This document shows positions 7,676 through 14,719 of a stretch of DNA of 17,910 nucleotides, piece by piece. The stretch lies in the NCBI GenBank assembly GCA_937902275.1, contig CALFNW010000040.1, positions 1 to 17,910 on the forward strand, read 5' to 3'. Position 1 is the stretch's first letter, and each line of letters begins with the position of its first letter. This stretch comes from UBA4717 sp002404395 (GTDB lineage: Bacteria > Bacillota > Clostridia > Oscillospirales > CAG-272). A program made the position numbers and the translations under genes. Under the pieces are notes generated by a model. It did no database searches. It was not told where the DNA came from and saw nothing but the letters and a program-made list of their open reading frames with translations.

Positions 7676-9160
7676 ATGAAGTCGAATGTTTCAATGCTTT
7701 TCAAAAGCCGCGCATTTAAGCGCGGGAGCTTCAGCGCTGCATTTACCGTGATCGTCGTGGCGGCGGTGGTCGTACTGAACGTAGTGGTAGGCGCGCTGGC
7801 TTCGCATTATTACCTTTATGTGGACATGACCTCATCGCAGGTGTTCAAAATTTCCGACGAGGGATTTGCATTGCTTGACGGAATAGATTCGGATGTCAAT
7901 ATAATTTTCTGTGATGAAAAGGACACGCTTGAATCAAGCTATTATAAAAAACTCGTTTATAATACCGCGCTTGAGCTTTCCGCAAAATATGAGAATTATC
8001 ATATCAGTAATCTGAATATTTATAAGAACCCGGCTGCGGTCAGCAAGTATAAGACCACGCAGAACACGCGTATTACCGACCGAAGTGTTATTATTGAAAG
8101 CGGCGGTGAGTTCAGAGTGTACGATATCGGCGCGTTCTATGTTTACAGCGACAGCACCTCAAGCACCCCGTGGGCATACAACGGAGAATACAAGCTGATA
8201 TCGGCAATACTTCAGGTTACTGCCTCAGATCATCCGAAGGCATACTTTACGACCGGTCACGGCGAAACGCTTGTCGATGAGGCGTTATGGCTTTTGTTCT
8301 CCGAAGCGGGATACGAGGTCGCGACTATCGACCTTATGAATGAGGAGATCGACAAGGACGCAAGATTTGTAATTATCAACGATCCGGTATATGATTTTCA
8401 GGGAATAAGCGCAGATACCGCCGGAAAGCGTTCCGAAATCGAGAAGATCGACGATTTTCTTGACGACTTCGGCTGCCTTATGGTGTTCGTCGATCCCGAC
8501 ACCGGAAAGCTTCCGGTATTGTACTCTTTCCTTGAGGAATGGGGCATTAAGTTTGACGGACGGGTCATCAAGGATTATGACAGCGCGCTGACCACCGACG
8601 GTTATTCGATCGTGGCTCAGTATGCGACGGGCGAAACAACGGGAGCCGATCTGATCAGTCCGATCACCAAGCTTGCCGCGCCGCCGAAAGCGATAGTCAA
8701 ATATGCAACGCCGATCAGGCTGACCTTCACCGACAACGGCTCAAGAAATGTCTCTCCGATCCTTATGACGACCAAAAATGCGGTGCTTGCCAACGCCGAT
8801 GAAGCGGATATTGACCTTGACCGCGGGCAGTTTAATCTTATGACGCTTTCAAGAGAGACGCGGTATGTGGATAATGAACCGCAGTATTCATATGTGCTTG
8901 CCGCCGGAACTACCAATTTTGCGACAAACGAGTACATCGGTCAGAAAGCGTACTCAAACGGTGATATTATATACTCGGCGATGAAGCAGATGGGCAAGGA
9001 GCGGGTGCCGGCATACCTGCCGTTCAAGCCGTTTGATGACACAGCGCTTGATATTACCGCCGATCAGGCGGTGTCGTGGACCGCAGTGATCCTGACGGTA
9101 TTCCCGATAATAGCTTTGATCATCTGTGCGGTAGTGCTGATAAGGAGAAAACACGCATGA
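7676..9160 (+). CDS. GldG-family membrane-anchored ABC accessory protein
   Basis: The 494-residue protein has an N-terminal transmembrane helix (about 19-43). A large extracytoplasmic region of about 420 residues follows, and then a C-terminal helix (about 466-488) ends in RRKHA, so both ends face the cytoplasm. The extracytoplasmic part fits the GldG/ABC-type uncharacterised transport family: it begins with YVDMTSSQVFKISDEG and contains AYFTTGHGETLVDEAL and a later FVDPDTGKLP segment. The ATG at 7676 is chosen because a GGGGG/GGAG-rich stretch lies 5-12 nt upstream; upstream TTG/GTG codons overlapping the permease are in frame but less likely. It overlaps the next gene by ATGA, so translation is probably coupled. 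Confidence 0.85.
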   Translation: MKSNVSMLFKSRAFKRGSFSAAFTVIVVAAVVVLNVVVGALASHYYLYVDMTSSQVFKISDEGFALLDGIDSDVNIIFCDEKDTLESSYYKKLVYNTALELSAKYENYHISNLNIYKNPAAVSKYKTTQNTRITDRSVIIESGGEFRVYDIGAFYVYSDSTSSTPWAYNGEYKLISAILQVTASDHPKAYFTTGHGETLVDEALWLLFSEAGYEVATIDLMNEEIDKDARFVIINDPVYDFQGISADTAGKRSEIEKIDDFLDDFGCLMVFVDPDTGKLPVLYSFLEEWGIKFDGRVIKDYDSALTTDGYSIVAQYATGETTGADLISPITKLAAPPKAIVKYATPIRLTFTDNGSRNVSPILMTTKNAVLANADEADIDLDRGQFNLMTLSRETRYVDNEPQYSYVLAAGTTNFATNEYIGQKAYSNGDIIYSAMKQMGKERVPAYLPFKPFDDTALDITADQAVSWTAVILTVFPIIALIICAVVLIRRKHA

Positions 9161-10737
9161 GCGAACCGAACAAAGAAAATAACGAAAGCGATATTTTCAG
9201 CGAGCCGAGCGCGTCAAGCGCGAAAATAACCGCGCGCACCAAGCATAAAAGCGAGGCAAAACGTCAGCTGAGAGCGCTTCTTATTGTGCTCGCTGCGGCA
9301 ATCGTCGGCGCACTTCTGTACTTTTTTGTGCTGAAGCCGCTTTTGGCGGAGGCACCCGAGCCTCCGGCAGAAGAGGTAGTTTTGCTTGACGGCGAAGTGC
9401 TCGGAAGCCAGAATCGCATAATGATCATGGATTATATCAAGCGTGATCAGATCGCGTCGATAGATGTCCATAATAAGTACGGCGATTGGGGCGTATATTA
9501 CGACGAGGCTGACGACGAATTTTATGTCAAGGACGCTAAGGGGGCGGCGTATGACCGCGAAATGCTCCAAGAGCTGTTTAGCGCGGCGGGATACACGCTG
9601 TCCATGGAGCGAATTGCCGAATATACCGATAATTTTTCACAGTTCGGACTTTCGGAGCTTGATGCGCCGGCGTGGTATGTGATTTCCGACCGCGAGGGCA
9701 ACTCGCACAAGCTGTATATAGGCGATCCGATTCCGTCAAATGCCGGGTATTACGTCAGATATGACGGCAGAGACGCAGTGTATGTGCTTGACCAGACGAT
9801 CGAAAAAACATTGCTTGCGCCGATAGAAGCGCTTATCTCGCCGCTGCTTGCCGTTCCGGTTTCGACTTCGACCTATTTTCAGATCACGAATATGTATCTG
9901 CTTCGCAACAATGAACTTGTCGTGGCAATGCAGTATCTGAGCGACGAGGAACGCAAACAGAGCGGTACCAGCGCGATCCACAAGTTCCTGTATCCTGAGC
10001 AGTATGTCCCGAACGATTCAAAGTATCTTTCCATGTTCGAGAAATTTACCGATTACGAGGGTATGTCGACGCTTGTGTTCAAGCCCACAGCCGCAGAGCT
10101 TGCCGATTACGGACTTGATAAACCCGAGTTTGACCTATATTTTGAGTTCTCGGGCGTGCCTACCAACATTATTTTCAGCGCAAAGAACGATAACGGCAAT
10201 TATTATGCGTATTCGCCCTTGTTTGATATAATTACCGAGGTCGAAGCCGCAAACGCCGAGTTTCTTGAGTGGACGCTCATTGATTGGATCGAACGTCCGC
10301 TGTTCTTAGTCAACATAAATACTGTTCGGAGCATATCGGTCGATACGGCTGAGCATAGCTATGAGTTTGTGCTTGAATCGGAAAACGAAACGCTTAAGAA
10401 CGTCAGGGAAACGGTCAGCGGAAAAGCGGTTGACGTCGAACTGTTCCGCAAGTTCTATCAGACCATCCTGATGACCGAGCTTCAGGATTATACCGGACTT
10501 GACAGATCCGAACTTGACGCGCTGAAAGAGGCGGGTGCGTATATGACACTGAAGATCCGCACCTCGGACGAACGTGTGCGCGAATTCTGCTTCTATCCGT
10601 ACGAAACGCGCCGCTCGTTCTATACGGTAAACGGAGACGGCGAGTTCTATATCCTCCGCGACCGCATGAATAAAATAGTAAGCGATGCCGGAAAAGTGCT
10701 CTCGGGCGAAGATATCGTTCCGGATGCAAATCAATAA
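9157..10737 (+). CDS. DUF4340 domain protein, membrane-anchored partner of the Gld-like ABC system
   Basis: The 526-residue product has a charged, low-complexity cytoplasmic N terminus (1-38). One transmembrane helix follows (about 39-58), then a proline-rich stretch (PEPPAEE) and a long extracytoplasmic region. That region contains repeated beta-rich units (for example around DKYGDWGVYYDEADDEFYV and SQFGLSELDAPAWYVISD) typical of DUF4340. The start is fixed by AAGGAG (9142-9147) and by the ATGA overlap with the GldG-like gene. Co-occurrence of ATPase, permease, GldG-like and DUF4340 genes is a recurrent four-gene set in Firmicutes. The role is not known; cell-envelope export or assembly is my inference. 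A strong terminator follows. Confidence 0.82.
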   Translation: MSEPNKENNESDIFSEPSASSAKITARTKHKSEAKRQLRALLIVLAAAIVGALLYFFVLKPLLAEAPEPPAEEVVLLDGEVLGSQNRIMIMDYIKRDQIASIDVHNKYGDWGVYYDEADDEFYVKDAKGAAYDREMLQELFSAAGYTLSMERIAEYTDNFSQFGLSELDAPAWYVISDREGNSHKLYIGDPIPSNAGYYVRYDGRDAVYVLDQTIEKTLLAPIEALISPLLAVPVSTSTYFQITNMYLLRNNELVVAMQYLSDEERKQSGTSAIHKFLYPEQYVPNDSKYLSMFEKFTDYEGMSTLVFKPTAAELADYGLDKPEFDLYFEFSGVPTNIIFSAKNDNGNYYAYSPLFDIITEVEAANAEFLEWTLIDWIERPLFLVNINTVRSISVDTAEHSYEFVLESENETLKNVRETVSGKAVDVELFRKFYQTILMTELQDYTGLDRSELDALKEAGAYMTLKIRTSDERVREFCFYPYETRRSFYTVNGDGEFYILRDRMNKIVSDAGKVLSGEDIVPDANQ

Positions 10738-10780
10738 TCGCGGGAGCGATACTCACGGACGGTTTTCCGCCTGATAAATT

Positions 10781-10830
10781 AAAAGCTGCACCCTCAGAAG
10801 CGCTGATGCTTTGAAGGTGCAGCTTTTATT
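10781..10830 (+). terminator. Intrinsic terminator after the Gld-like operon
   Basis: A perfect 12-bp inverted repeat joins AAAAGCTGCACC (10781-10792) to GGTGCAGCTTTT (10816-10827), with T-rich bases at the 3' side. The A-run on the 5' arm means it could also act on - strand transcripts, which fits its position between convergent genes. Confidence 0.88.
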
Positions 10831-10844
10831 GCGGCAACAAAGCT

Positions 10845-10873
10845 TTTCAGCTGCGTTTGACTTGCAGCTTAAA
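10845..10873. repeat. Imperfect inverted repeat between convergent genes
   Basis: AGCTGC (10849-10854) pairs with GCAGCT (10864-10869) around a 9-nt loop. The flanking CTTT and AAAG extend the stem with a small internal loop. It shares the AGCTGC core with the neighbouring terminator and may be a degenerate second terminator. Confidence 0.5.
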
Positions 10874-10933
10874 GAGCCTGTAAGGCACGTTTTGACCCCA
10901 ATTCTTTGACTTCCTGCCGCCCGGTCCGGTGTT

Positions 10934-10976
10934 GAAGGGGGTGTAAAAACTCATCTTGAGTTTTTGCACCCCCTTC
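10934..10976. terminator. Long hairpin at the 3' end of the - strand cys operon
   Basis: GAAGGGGGTG (10934-10943) pairs with CACCCCCTTC (10967-10976). AAAAACTCA (10945-10953) pairs with TGAGTTTTT (10957-10965), with one T/G position (10944/10966) and a 3-nt loop, about 20 pairs in total. It starts nine bases beyond the stop codon of the solute-binding protein gene. It has no terminal T-tract in either direction, so it may act as a terminator aided by the internal U-run or mainly as a 3'-end stabiliser. Confidence 0.6.
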
Positions 10977-10984
10977 TTCTGCAA

Positions 10985-11773
10985 TTATTTTGTTACTATT
11001 ACGTGTTCAAGCGTGAGGATCGGGTCGGTCGACATGATCTCCTCAACGTTGACCGCGTTTGCAATATCGTACGATCCGAGCGCAAAATCGCAAAGCCCGC
11101 CGCGAAGCGCTTCGTTGATCATCGTTGCCGAAATGTCGGCGACCATATATCCGCAGCCGAGCTGCTTGCAAAGCTCGTAAATGTACGCAGGCTCAACGCC
11201 GTCAAGCGTGTCCGAATCGGTCTTGACCGCGAAAGGCGCAAGTCCCGAGCTGAGCGCGATCGTAAAGGTGCCGTTGCTGTCGTCGGGAGCGGTTGAAAAG
11301 TCGAATTTTTCTCCGCTGTCGTTCACGTATGCGTCGATTATGCGGTCAAGCGTGCCGTTTTCCTTAAGCGCGGCGATCGCTTTGTTAAGCATGATTATAT
11401 AGACCTTCTTGCTTTTCAGCGCGTTGAACACAAGCTCTGATTCGTCAAGCACTTCGTCAAGCACCTTGAGCGAGGTGTCGTTTGCCGCAAGCTTTTTTGC
11501 GCTGTAGTTGTCGGTGATCACGCAATCGACCGCACCGAGCGCGAGCGCTGTGTTAAGCTCGTCGGAGCCTGAGTAGGGGATCAACTCACAGCCGTTTTTG
11601 ACAAAGCTTTTCGCGGTCTCATATGCGGCAGTCCCCCGTATTGCTCCGATCTTTTTATTTTTTAAGTCGGCAGACGAGGATATCCCCGAACCGTTTCCCG
11701 AGCAGGCGGAAAACGCCGCGAATACGAAAAGCAGTGCAAGACAAAGTAATAATGAGGTTGTACGCTTTTTCAT
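10985..11773 (-). CDS. Solute-binding lipoprotein, SBP family 3-like with circularly permuted lobes
   Basis: The 262-residue product has a lipoprotein signal: MKKR, a hydrophobic core, then lipobox FSAC with C24 as the lipid-modified residue, so it should be anchored outside the membrane. Mature-part similarity is to family 3 (amino-acid type) solute-binding proteins, but the order is reversed. Residues about 33-150 look like the usual C-terminal half (ADLKNKKIGAIRGTAAYETA, GAVDCVITD, and the terminal-helix motif LKENGTLDRIIDAY). Residues about 168-262 look like the usual N-terminal half (GTFTIALSSGLAPF, LRGGLCDFALGS, ending HVIVTK). I chose the ATG at 11773 because GGGA precedes it and MKK is typical; an ATG at 11785 would add four residues. 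No permease or ATPase gene is adjacent. It lies 89 nt after cysS and may share its transcript, so a sulfur amino-acid ligand is a guess. Confidence 0.75.
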   Translation of the reverse strand: MKKRTTSLLLCLALLFVFAAFSACSGNGSGISSSADLKNKKIGAIRGTAAYETAKSFVKNGCELIPYSGSDELNTALALGAVDCVITDNYSAKKLAANDTSLKVLDEVLDESELVFNALKSKKVYIIMLNKAIAALKENGTLDRIIDAYVNDSGEKFDFSTAPDDSNGTFTIALSSGLAPFAVKTDSDTLDGVEPAYIYELCKQLGCGYMVADISATMINEALRGGLCDFALGSYDIANAVNVEEIMSTDPILTLEHVIVTK

Positions 11774-11785
11774 TTGAGTTCCCAT

Positions 11786-11834
11786 GCCGCCGCAGGCGGC
11801 GCATTTTTATCCGAAAGCGCAGAGCGCTTTTCCG
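11786..11834. repeat. Two hairpins between cysS and the solute-binding protein gene
   Basis: GCCGCC (11786-11791) pairs with GGCGGC (11795-11800) around a 3-nt loop. On the + strand it is followed by GCATTTTTAT. A second hairpin joins CCGAAAGCGC (11811-11820) to GCGCTTTTCCG (11824-11834) with one bulged base. Read in the - direction neither has a T-tract, so they are more likely processing or partial-termination structures than a full terminator. The first lies immediately upstream of the possible start at 11785 and could mask it. Confidence 0.5.
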
Positions 11835-11862
11835 TTTGATATTTGAAGTTTTAATATTCCGC

Positions 11863-13263
11863 TTATTTCGTAAGCTTGAATTTGGTGCCGTTCGGCGTGT
11901 CCTCAAGCACGACGCCCGCTTCGAGCAGCTCGGCGCGGATGCGGTCTGCTTCGGCGTAATTTTTCGCTTTCTTCGCGGCGGTACGCTCGGCGATCTTGGC
12001 TTCGATCTTTGCGATAAGCTCGGAGTCGTCGGCTCCGCTCTCGCGCGCAAATCCCATAAGCTCGCAAAGCTCGCAAAGCAGTTTGTATGCGTATTCCACG
12101 CTTGCGCGCTCTGCCTTTTGCTCATTCACATATGAGTTGAGGTCGCGCACCAGATCAAACATTACCGAAATAGCGTCGGCGGTGTTCAGATCGTCGTCCA
12201 TCTTTTCGATGAATTCGGCACGGCGCGCATCGACCTGCGCTTTGATGCTCGGATCAAGCGTATCGCCTTGCGCGGTCTGTAAGTAAAATTCCGCTGAGTC
12301 GAGCGCGTTGAAGATGCGCTCAAGCGCGGTCTTTGACTGTTCGATTATGTCCTTTGAGAAGTTGATCGGACTGCGGTAGTGCGCGCTCAGAATGAAGAAG
12401 CGCACCGGCATATAACCGTATTCGGCTGCGATCTCTCTTACCGTAAAGAAGTTGTTCGCCGACTTCGACATTTTCTTGTTGTCGATGTTGATGTATCCGT
12501 TGTGCATCCAGCGAGCGGCAAAGGGCTTGCCGGTAGCCGCTTCGGACTGTGCGATCTCATTTTCGTGGTGCGGGAAGGTCAGATCCTGTCCGCCGCAGTG
12601 GAAGTCGATCGATTCGCCGAGATATTTAAGCACCATTGCCGAACATTCAATGTGCCAGCCGGGTCTGCCCTTGCCCCACGGACTGTCCCAGCTCGGTTCG
12701 CCCGGCTTTGCCGCCTTCCAGAGCGTAAAGTCGAGCGGATCTTCCTTTTGTACGCCTACTTCGATCCGCGCGCCGGCTTCAAGCTCGTCGATCGGCATGT
12801 GTGAGAGCTTGCCGTACTCCTTGAAAGCGCGGGTGCGGTAGTATACGTCTCCGCCGACCGGATATGCGTAGCCCTTTTCGATCAGCTTGCTTACCAGCGC
12901 GATAATTTCGGGAATGTTTTCGGTCGCTCTCGGGTGAACCGTCGCGGCTCTGACTCCGAGCCCGCGCGCGTCGGTGAAATATTCGCCGATGTATTTTTCG
13001 GCGACCGCCGCGACCGTGGTGCCTTCCTCGTTCGCACGCTTGATCATTTTGTCGTCGATATCGGTGAAGTTCTGCACGAACTTCACGTCGTAGCCGCGGT
13101 ATTCGAGATAGCGGCGCAGCATATCAAAGACTACGAAGCAGCGCGCGTTTCCGATGTGGAAAAAGTTGTATACCGTCGGCCCGCAGGCGTATATTTTTAC
13201 CTTGCCGTCCTCAAGCGGCGTAAATTCTTCTTTTGTACCGGTGAGTGTGTTGTAAAATCTCAT
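11863..13263 (-). CDS. cysS: Cysteinyl-tRNA synthetase
   Basis: The 466-residue class I synthetase activates cysteine and charges tRNA-Cys. The HIGH motif appears as HIGN (36-39) and the KMSKS loop is at 264-268. The four expected zinc ligands, which select cysteine over serine, are present as C27, C207, H232 (FPHHENEIAQSE) and E236. The N terminus MRFYNTLTGTKEEF and segment FTDIDDKMIKRA are standard. The C-terminal part holds the DALR helical domain and the KNYAEADRIRAELLEAGV tail. Length is normal. It follows cysE by 27 nt on the same strand, the classic cysE-cysS pair under one T-box. Its own ribosome-binding site (AAGCGG) is weak. Confidence 0.97.
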   Translation of the reverse strand: MRFYNTLTGTKEEFTPLEDGKVKIYACGPTVYNFFHIGNARCFVVFDMLRRYLEYRGYDVKFVQNFTDIDDKMIKRANEEGTTVAAVAEKYIGEYFTDARGLGVRAATVHPRATENIPEIIALVSKLIEKGYAYPVGGDVYYRTRAFKEYGKLSHMPIDELEAGARIEVGVQKEDPLDFTLWKAAKPGEPSWDSPWGKGRPGWHIECSAMVLKYLGESIDFHCGGQDLTFPHHENEIAQSEAATGKPFAARWMHNGYINIDNKKMSKSANNFFTVREIAAEYGYMPVRFFILSAHYRSPINFSKDIIEQSKTALERIFNALDSAEFYLQTAQGDTLDPSIKAQVDARRAEFIEKMDDDLNTADAISVMFDLVRDLNSYVNEQKAERASVEYAYKLLCELCELMGFARESGADDSELIAKIEAKIAERTAAKKAKNYAEADRIRAELLEAGVVLEDTPNGTKFKLTK

Positions 13264-13290
13264 AATTTTAATTTCCGCTTTCTGTATCTG

Positions 13291-14010
13291 TTATTTGTCG
13301 CTTTTATCGGTGATTTCACTCAGCTTTTTTTCAAGCACCGCAAGCTTTGAGTTCAATCGGCAAAATTCCTGCGAGACCGGGTCGGGAATGTGAACCTGAT
13401 CAAGATCCGACTCGATCGGCAGCTTCTCACTGCCGATCCTGACCACACGCGCCGGAATGCCGACGGCGGTGCTGTTTTCGGGGATCGCCTCAAGCACGAC
13501 CGCGCCCGCGGCGATCTTCGCGCCCGAGCCGACCTTGAACGGTCCGAGCACCTTTGCGCCCGAGCCGACCATGACATTGTCGCCGAGCGTGGGGTGACGC
13601 TTGCCCGTGTGCTTGCCCGTGCCGCCGAGGGTCACGCCCTGATATATCGTGCAGTTGTCGCCGATCTCGGCAGTCTCGCCGATCACAACGCCGCTGCCGT
13701 GGTCGATGAAGAGTCCGTGCCCGATCTTTGCGCCGGGATGGATCTCAATACCGGTCAGGAAGCGTGCCGCCTGACTGACGAGCCGCGCCGAAAAATAGTG
13801 CTTTTTCTTGTATAAACCGTGCGAGAGCCGGTGCGCAAGGATCGCGTGAAAGCCCGAATAGAGCAGCGCCACTTCAATGTCTGAGGTGGCGGCAGGGTCG
13901 CGCTCACGGATCACGCGAATATCTTCTCTGATCTCACTGCCGGTTTTTTCGGCTTTGTTCAATATGTTGCCGATCAACAGCTCGGCGTTAAGCTTTAAGT
14001 TGTCGCTCAT
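13291..14010 (-). CDS. cysE: Serine O-acetyltransferase
   Basis: The 239-residue enzyme transfers acetyl from acetyl-CoA to serine, giving O-acetylserine for cysteine synthesis. The N-terminal helical part includes RERDPAATSDIEVALLYSG (35-53). The left-handed beta-helix shows hexapeptide repeats from about residue 87 to 190, with catalytic DHG (D103-H104) and H139 (GKRHPTLGD), and GETAEIGDNCTIYQGVTLGG between them. This is the shorter EpsC-like form lacking the extended N-terminal helices of enterobacterial CysE. The start follows a GGAG about 10 nt upstream. It is the first gene behind a T-box leader and is probably induced when tRNA-Cys is uncharged. Confidence 0.95.
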   Translation of the reverse strand: MSDNLKLNAELLIGNILNKAEKTGSEIREDIRVIRERDPAATSDIEVALLYSGFHAILAHRLSHGLYKKKHYFSARLVSQAARFLTGIEIHPGAKIGHGLFIDHGSGVVIGETAEIGDNCTIYQGVTLGGTGKHTGKRHPTLGDNVMVGSGAKVLGPFKVGSGAKIAAGAVVLEAIPENSTAVGIPARVVRIGSEKLPIESDLDQVHIPDPVSQEFCRLNSKLAVLEKKLSEITDKSDK

Positions 14011-14024
14011 TACCTGATCACTCC

Positions 14025-14256
14025 GGAATAAAAAATAAACGCCGCCCTATGCAAACACATAAAGGCGGCGTGAAAAGTCGCGGTTCCACTTTGATTTGTA
14101 GCTTTGATTCCTTAACGCGGAAAACGTGCGGATATTCGGTCCGCCGGCTCGCGGGAGCACAGCCCGAGCACTCCGGACGCGCTTACAGCCGCGGCGCGCC
14201 TCTCTGAAACGGAGCTTTTGTCGGATTCTTACCGGTCGTTGCCTTTACTATTGTTA
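14025..14256 (-). promoter_or_regulatory. T-box leader (tRNA-sensing riboswitch) of cysE-cysS
   Basis: On the - strand the T-box core reads AAAGTGGAACCGCG (complement of 14079-14092), the diagnostic antiterminator sequence containing the UGG-type pairing bulge for tRNA NCCA ends. Upstream lies AGAGAG, the conserved Stem I AG-bulge element (about 14200-14206), inside a long GC-rich arm. Downstream is a terminator hairpin (CGCCGCC and GGCGGCG arms, about 14040-14070) with a T-rich tail (14025-14039). In front of cysE-cysS a cysteine specifier is expected. TGC triplets occur at complements of 14157-14159 and 14168-14170 in the right part of Stem I, but I could not settle which, if either, is in the specifier loop. 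Confidence 0.9.
14040..14071 (-). terminator. T-box terminator hairpin before cysE
   Basis: The - strand arms CGCCGCC and GGCGGCG are joined through TTTATG and CATAGG, with a short loop. They are followed by GTTTATTTTTTATT. It competes with the T-box antiterminator lying just upstream. Confidence 0.88.
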
Positions 14257-14262
14257 TTACCA

Positions 14263-14291
14263 ATTATATTACATTCGCCTTGTTTTGTAAA
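14263..14291 (-). promoter_or_regulatory. Promoter of the T-box-cysE-cysS operon
   Basis: Read on the - strand, TTTACA (complement of 14286-14291) and a perfect TATAAT (complement of 14263-14268) are 17 nt apart. Transcription should begin near 14256, just ahead of the T-box Stem I. Confidence 0.85.
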
Positions 14292-14329
14292 CACCTTTTA
14301 CAAAAAATTCAAAAATATCTCGCCGAGTG

Positions 14330-14358
14330 TTGACAAGCCGGTGATTATATGGTAAAAT
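14330..14358 (+). promoter_or_regulatory. Promoter P1 upstream of the CAGA-repeat leader and surface-protein gene
   Basis: A perfect -35 TTGACA (14330-14335) is 17 nt from TAAAAT (14353-14358). It points away from the cys promoter, with only 38 nt between the two -35 elements. Transcripts from P1 would contain the complete leader ORF at 14472. Confidence 0.8.
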
Positions 14359-14400
14359 TTTACTGTAACAGCAGTTGCAATATCGACTGCATATTTTTGT

Positions 14401-14452
14401 TCCGACTCGGCGTGTCGGAGGGCGTCTTTCATAAAAAAATTTAAATTTTATG
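14401..14452 (+). repeat. Leader hairpin and AT palindrome upstream of the leader ORF
   Basis: TCCGAC (14401-14406) pairs with GTCGGA (14414-14419) around a 7-nt loop. The near-palindrome CATAAAA (14430-14436) ... TTTTATG (14446-14452) follows, ending a few bases before the leader ORF's AAGGA. They could modulate access to that ribosome-binding site, but no known element is recognised. Confidence 0.45.
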
Positions 14453-14471
14453 TAAAAAGGACTTGACAGAC

Positions 14472-14576
<105 letters not shown>

Positions 14577-14604
14577 ATATTGCTATATACGATTGCATAA
14601 TTAT

Positions 14605-14654
14605 ACGTCGGAGTGTGCGGAGAGTTTGAGATCCCCGCCGCTCCGGCGTTTTTT
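14605..14654 (+). terminator. Strong leader terminator (attenuator) before the BspA-like gene
   Basis: ACGTCGGAG (14605-14613) pairs with CTCCGGCGT (14641-14649) with one G-U pair. Inside it GCGG (14617-14620) pairs with CCGC (about 14635-14638). Six T residues (14649-14654) follow. It stands 66 nt upstream of the surface-protein start, so most transcripts from P1 or P2 should end here unless antitermination occurs. Confidence 0.8.
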
Positions 14655-14657
14655 GCG

Positions 14658-14719
14658 TTGTCACGGTCAGTGTGTGTAATTTATTGCAGATACATAAATT
14701 CTGAAAGGAGCATGAAGAA
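14658..14719 (+). promoter_or_regulatory. Region between attenuator and surface-protein start, with ribosome-binding site
   Basis: A strong AAAGGAG (14704-14710) serves the ATG at 14720. A dead-end ATG at 14712 in another frame reads only four codons. I looked for a dedicated promoter: TTGTCA (14658-14663) has only TTATTG at the right distance, so none is convincing. Expression may therefore depend on read-through of the terminator. Confidence 0.5.
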
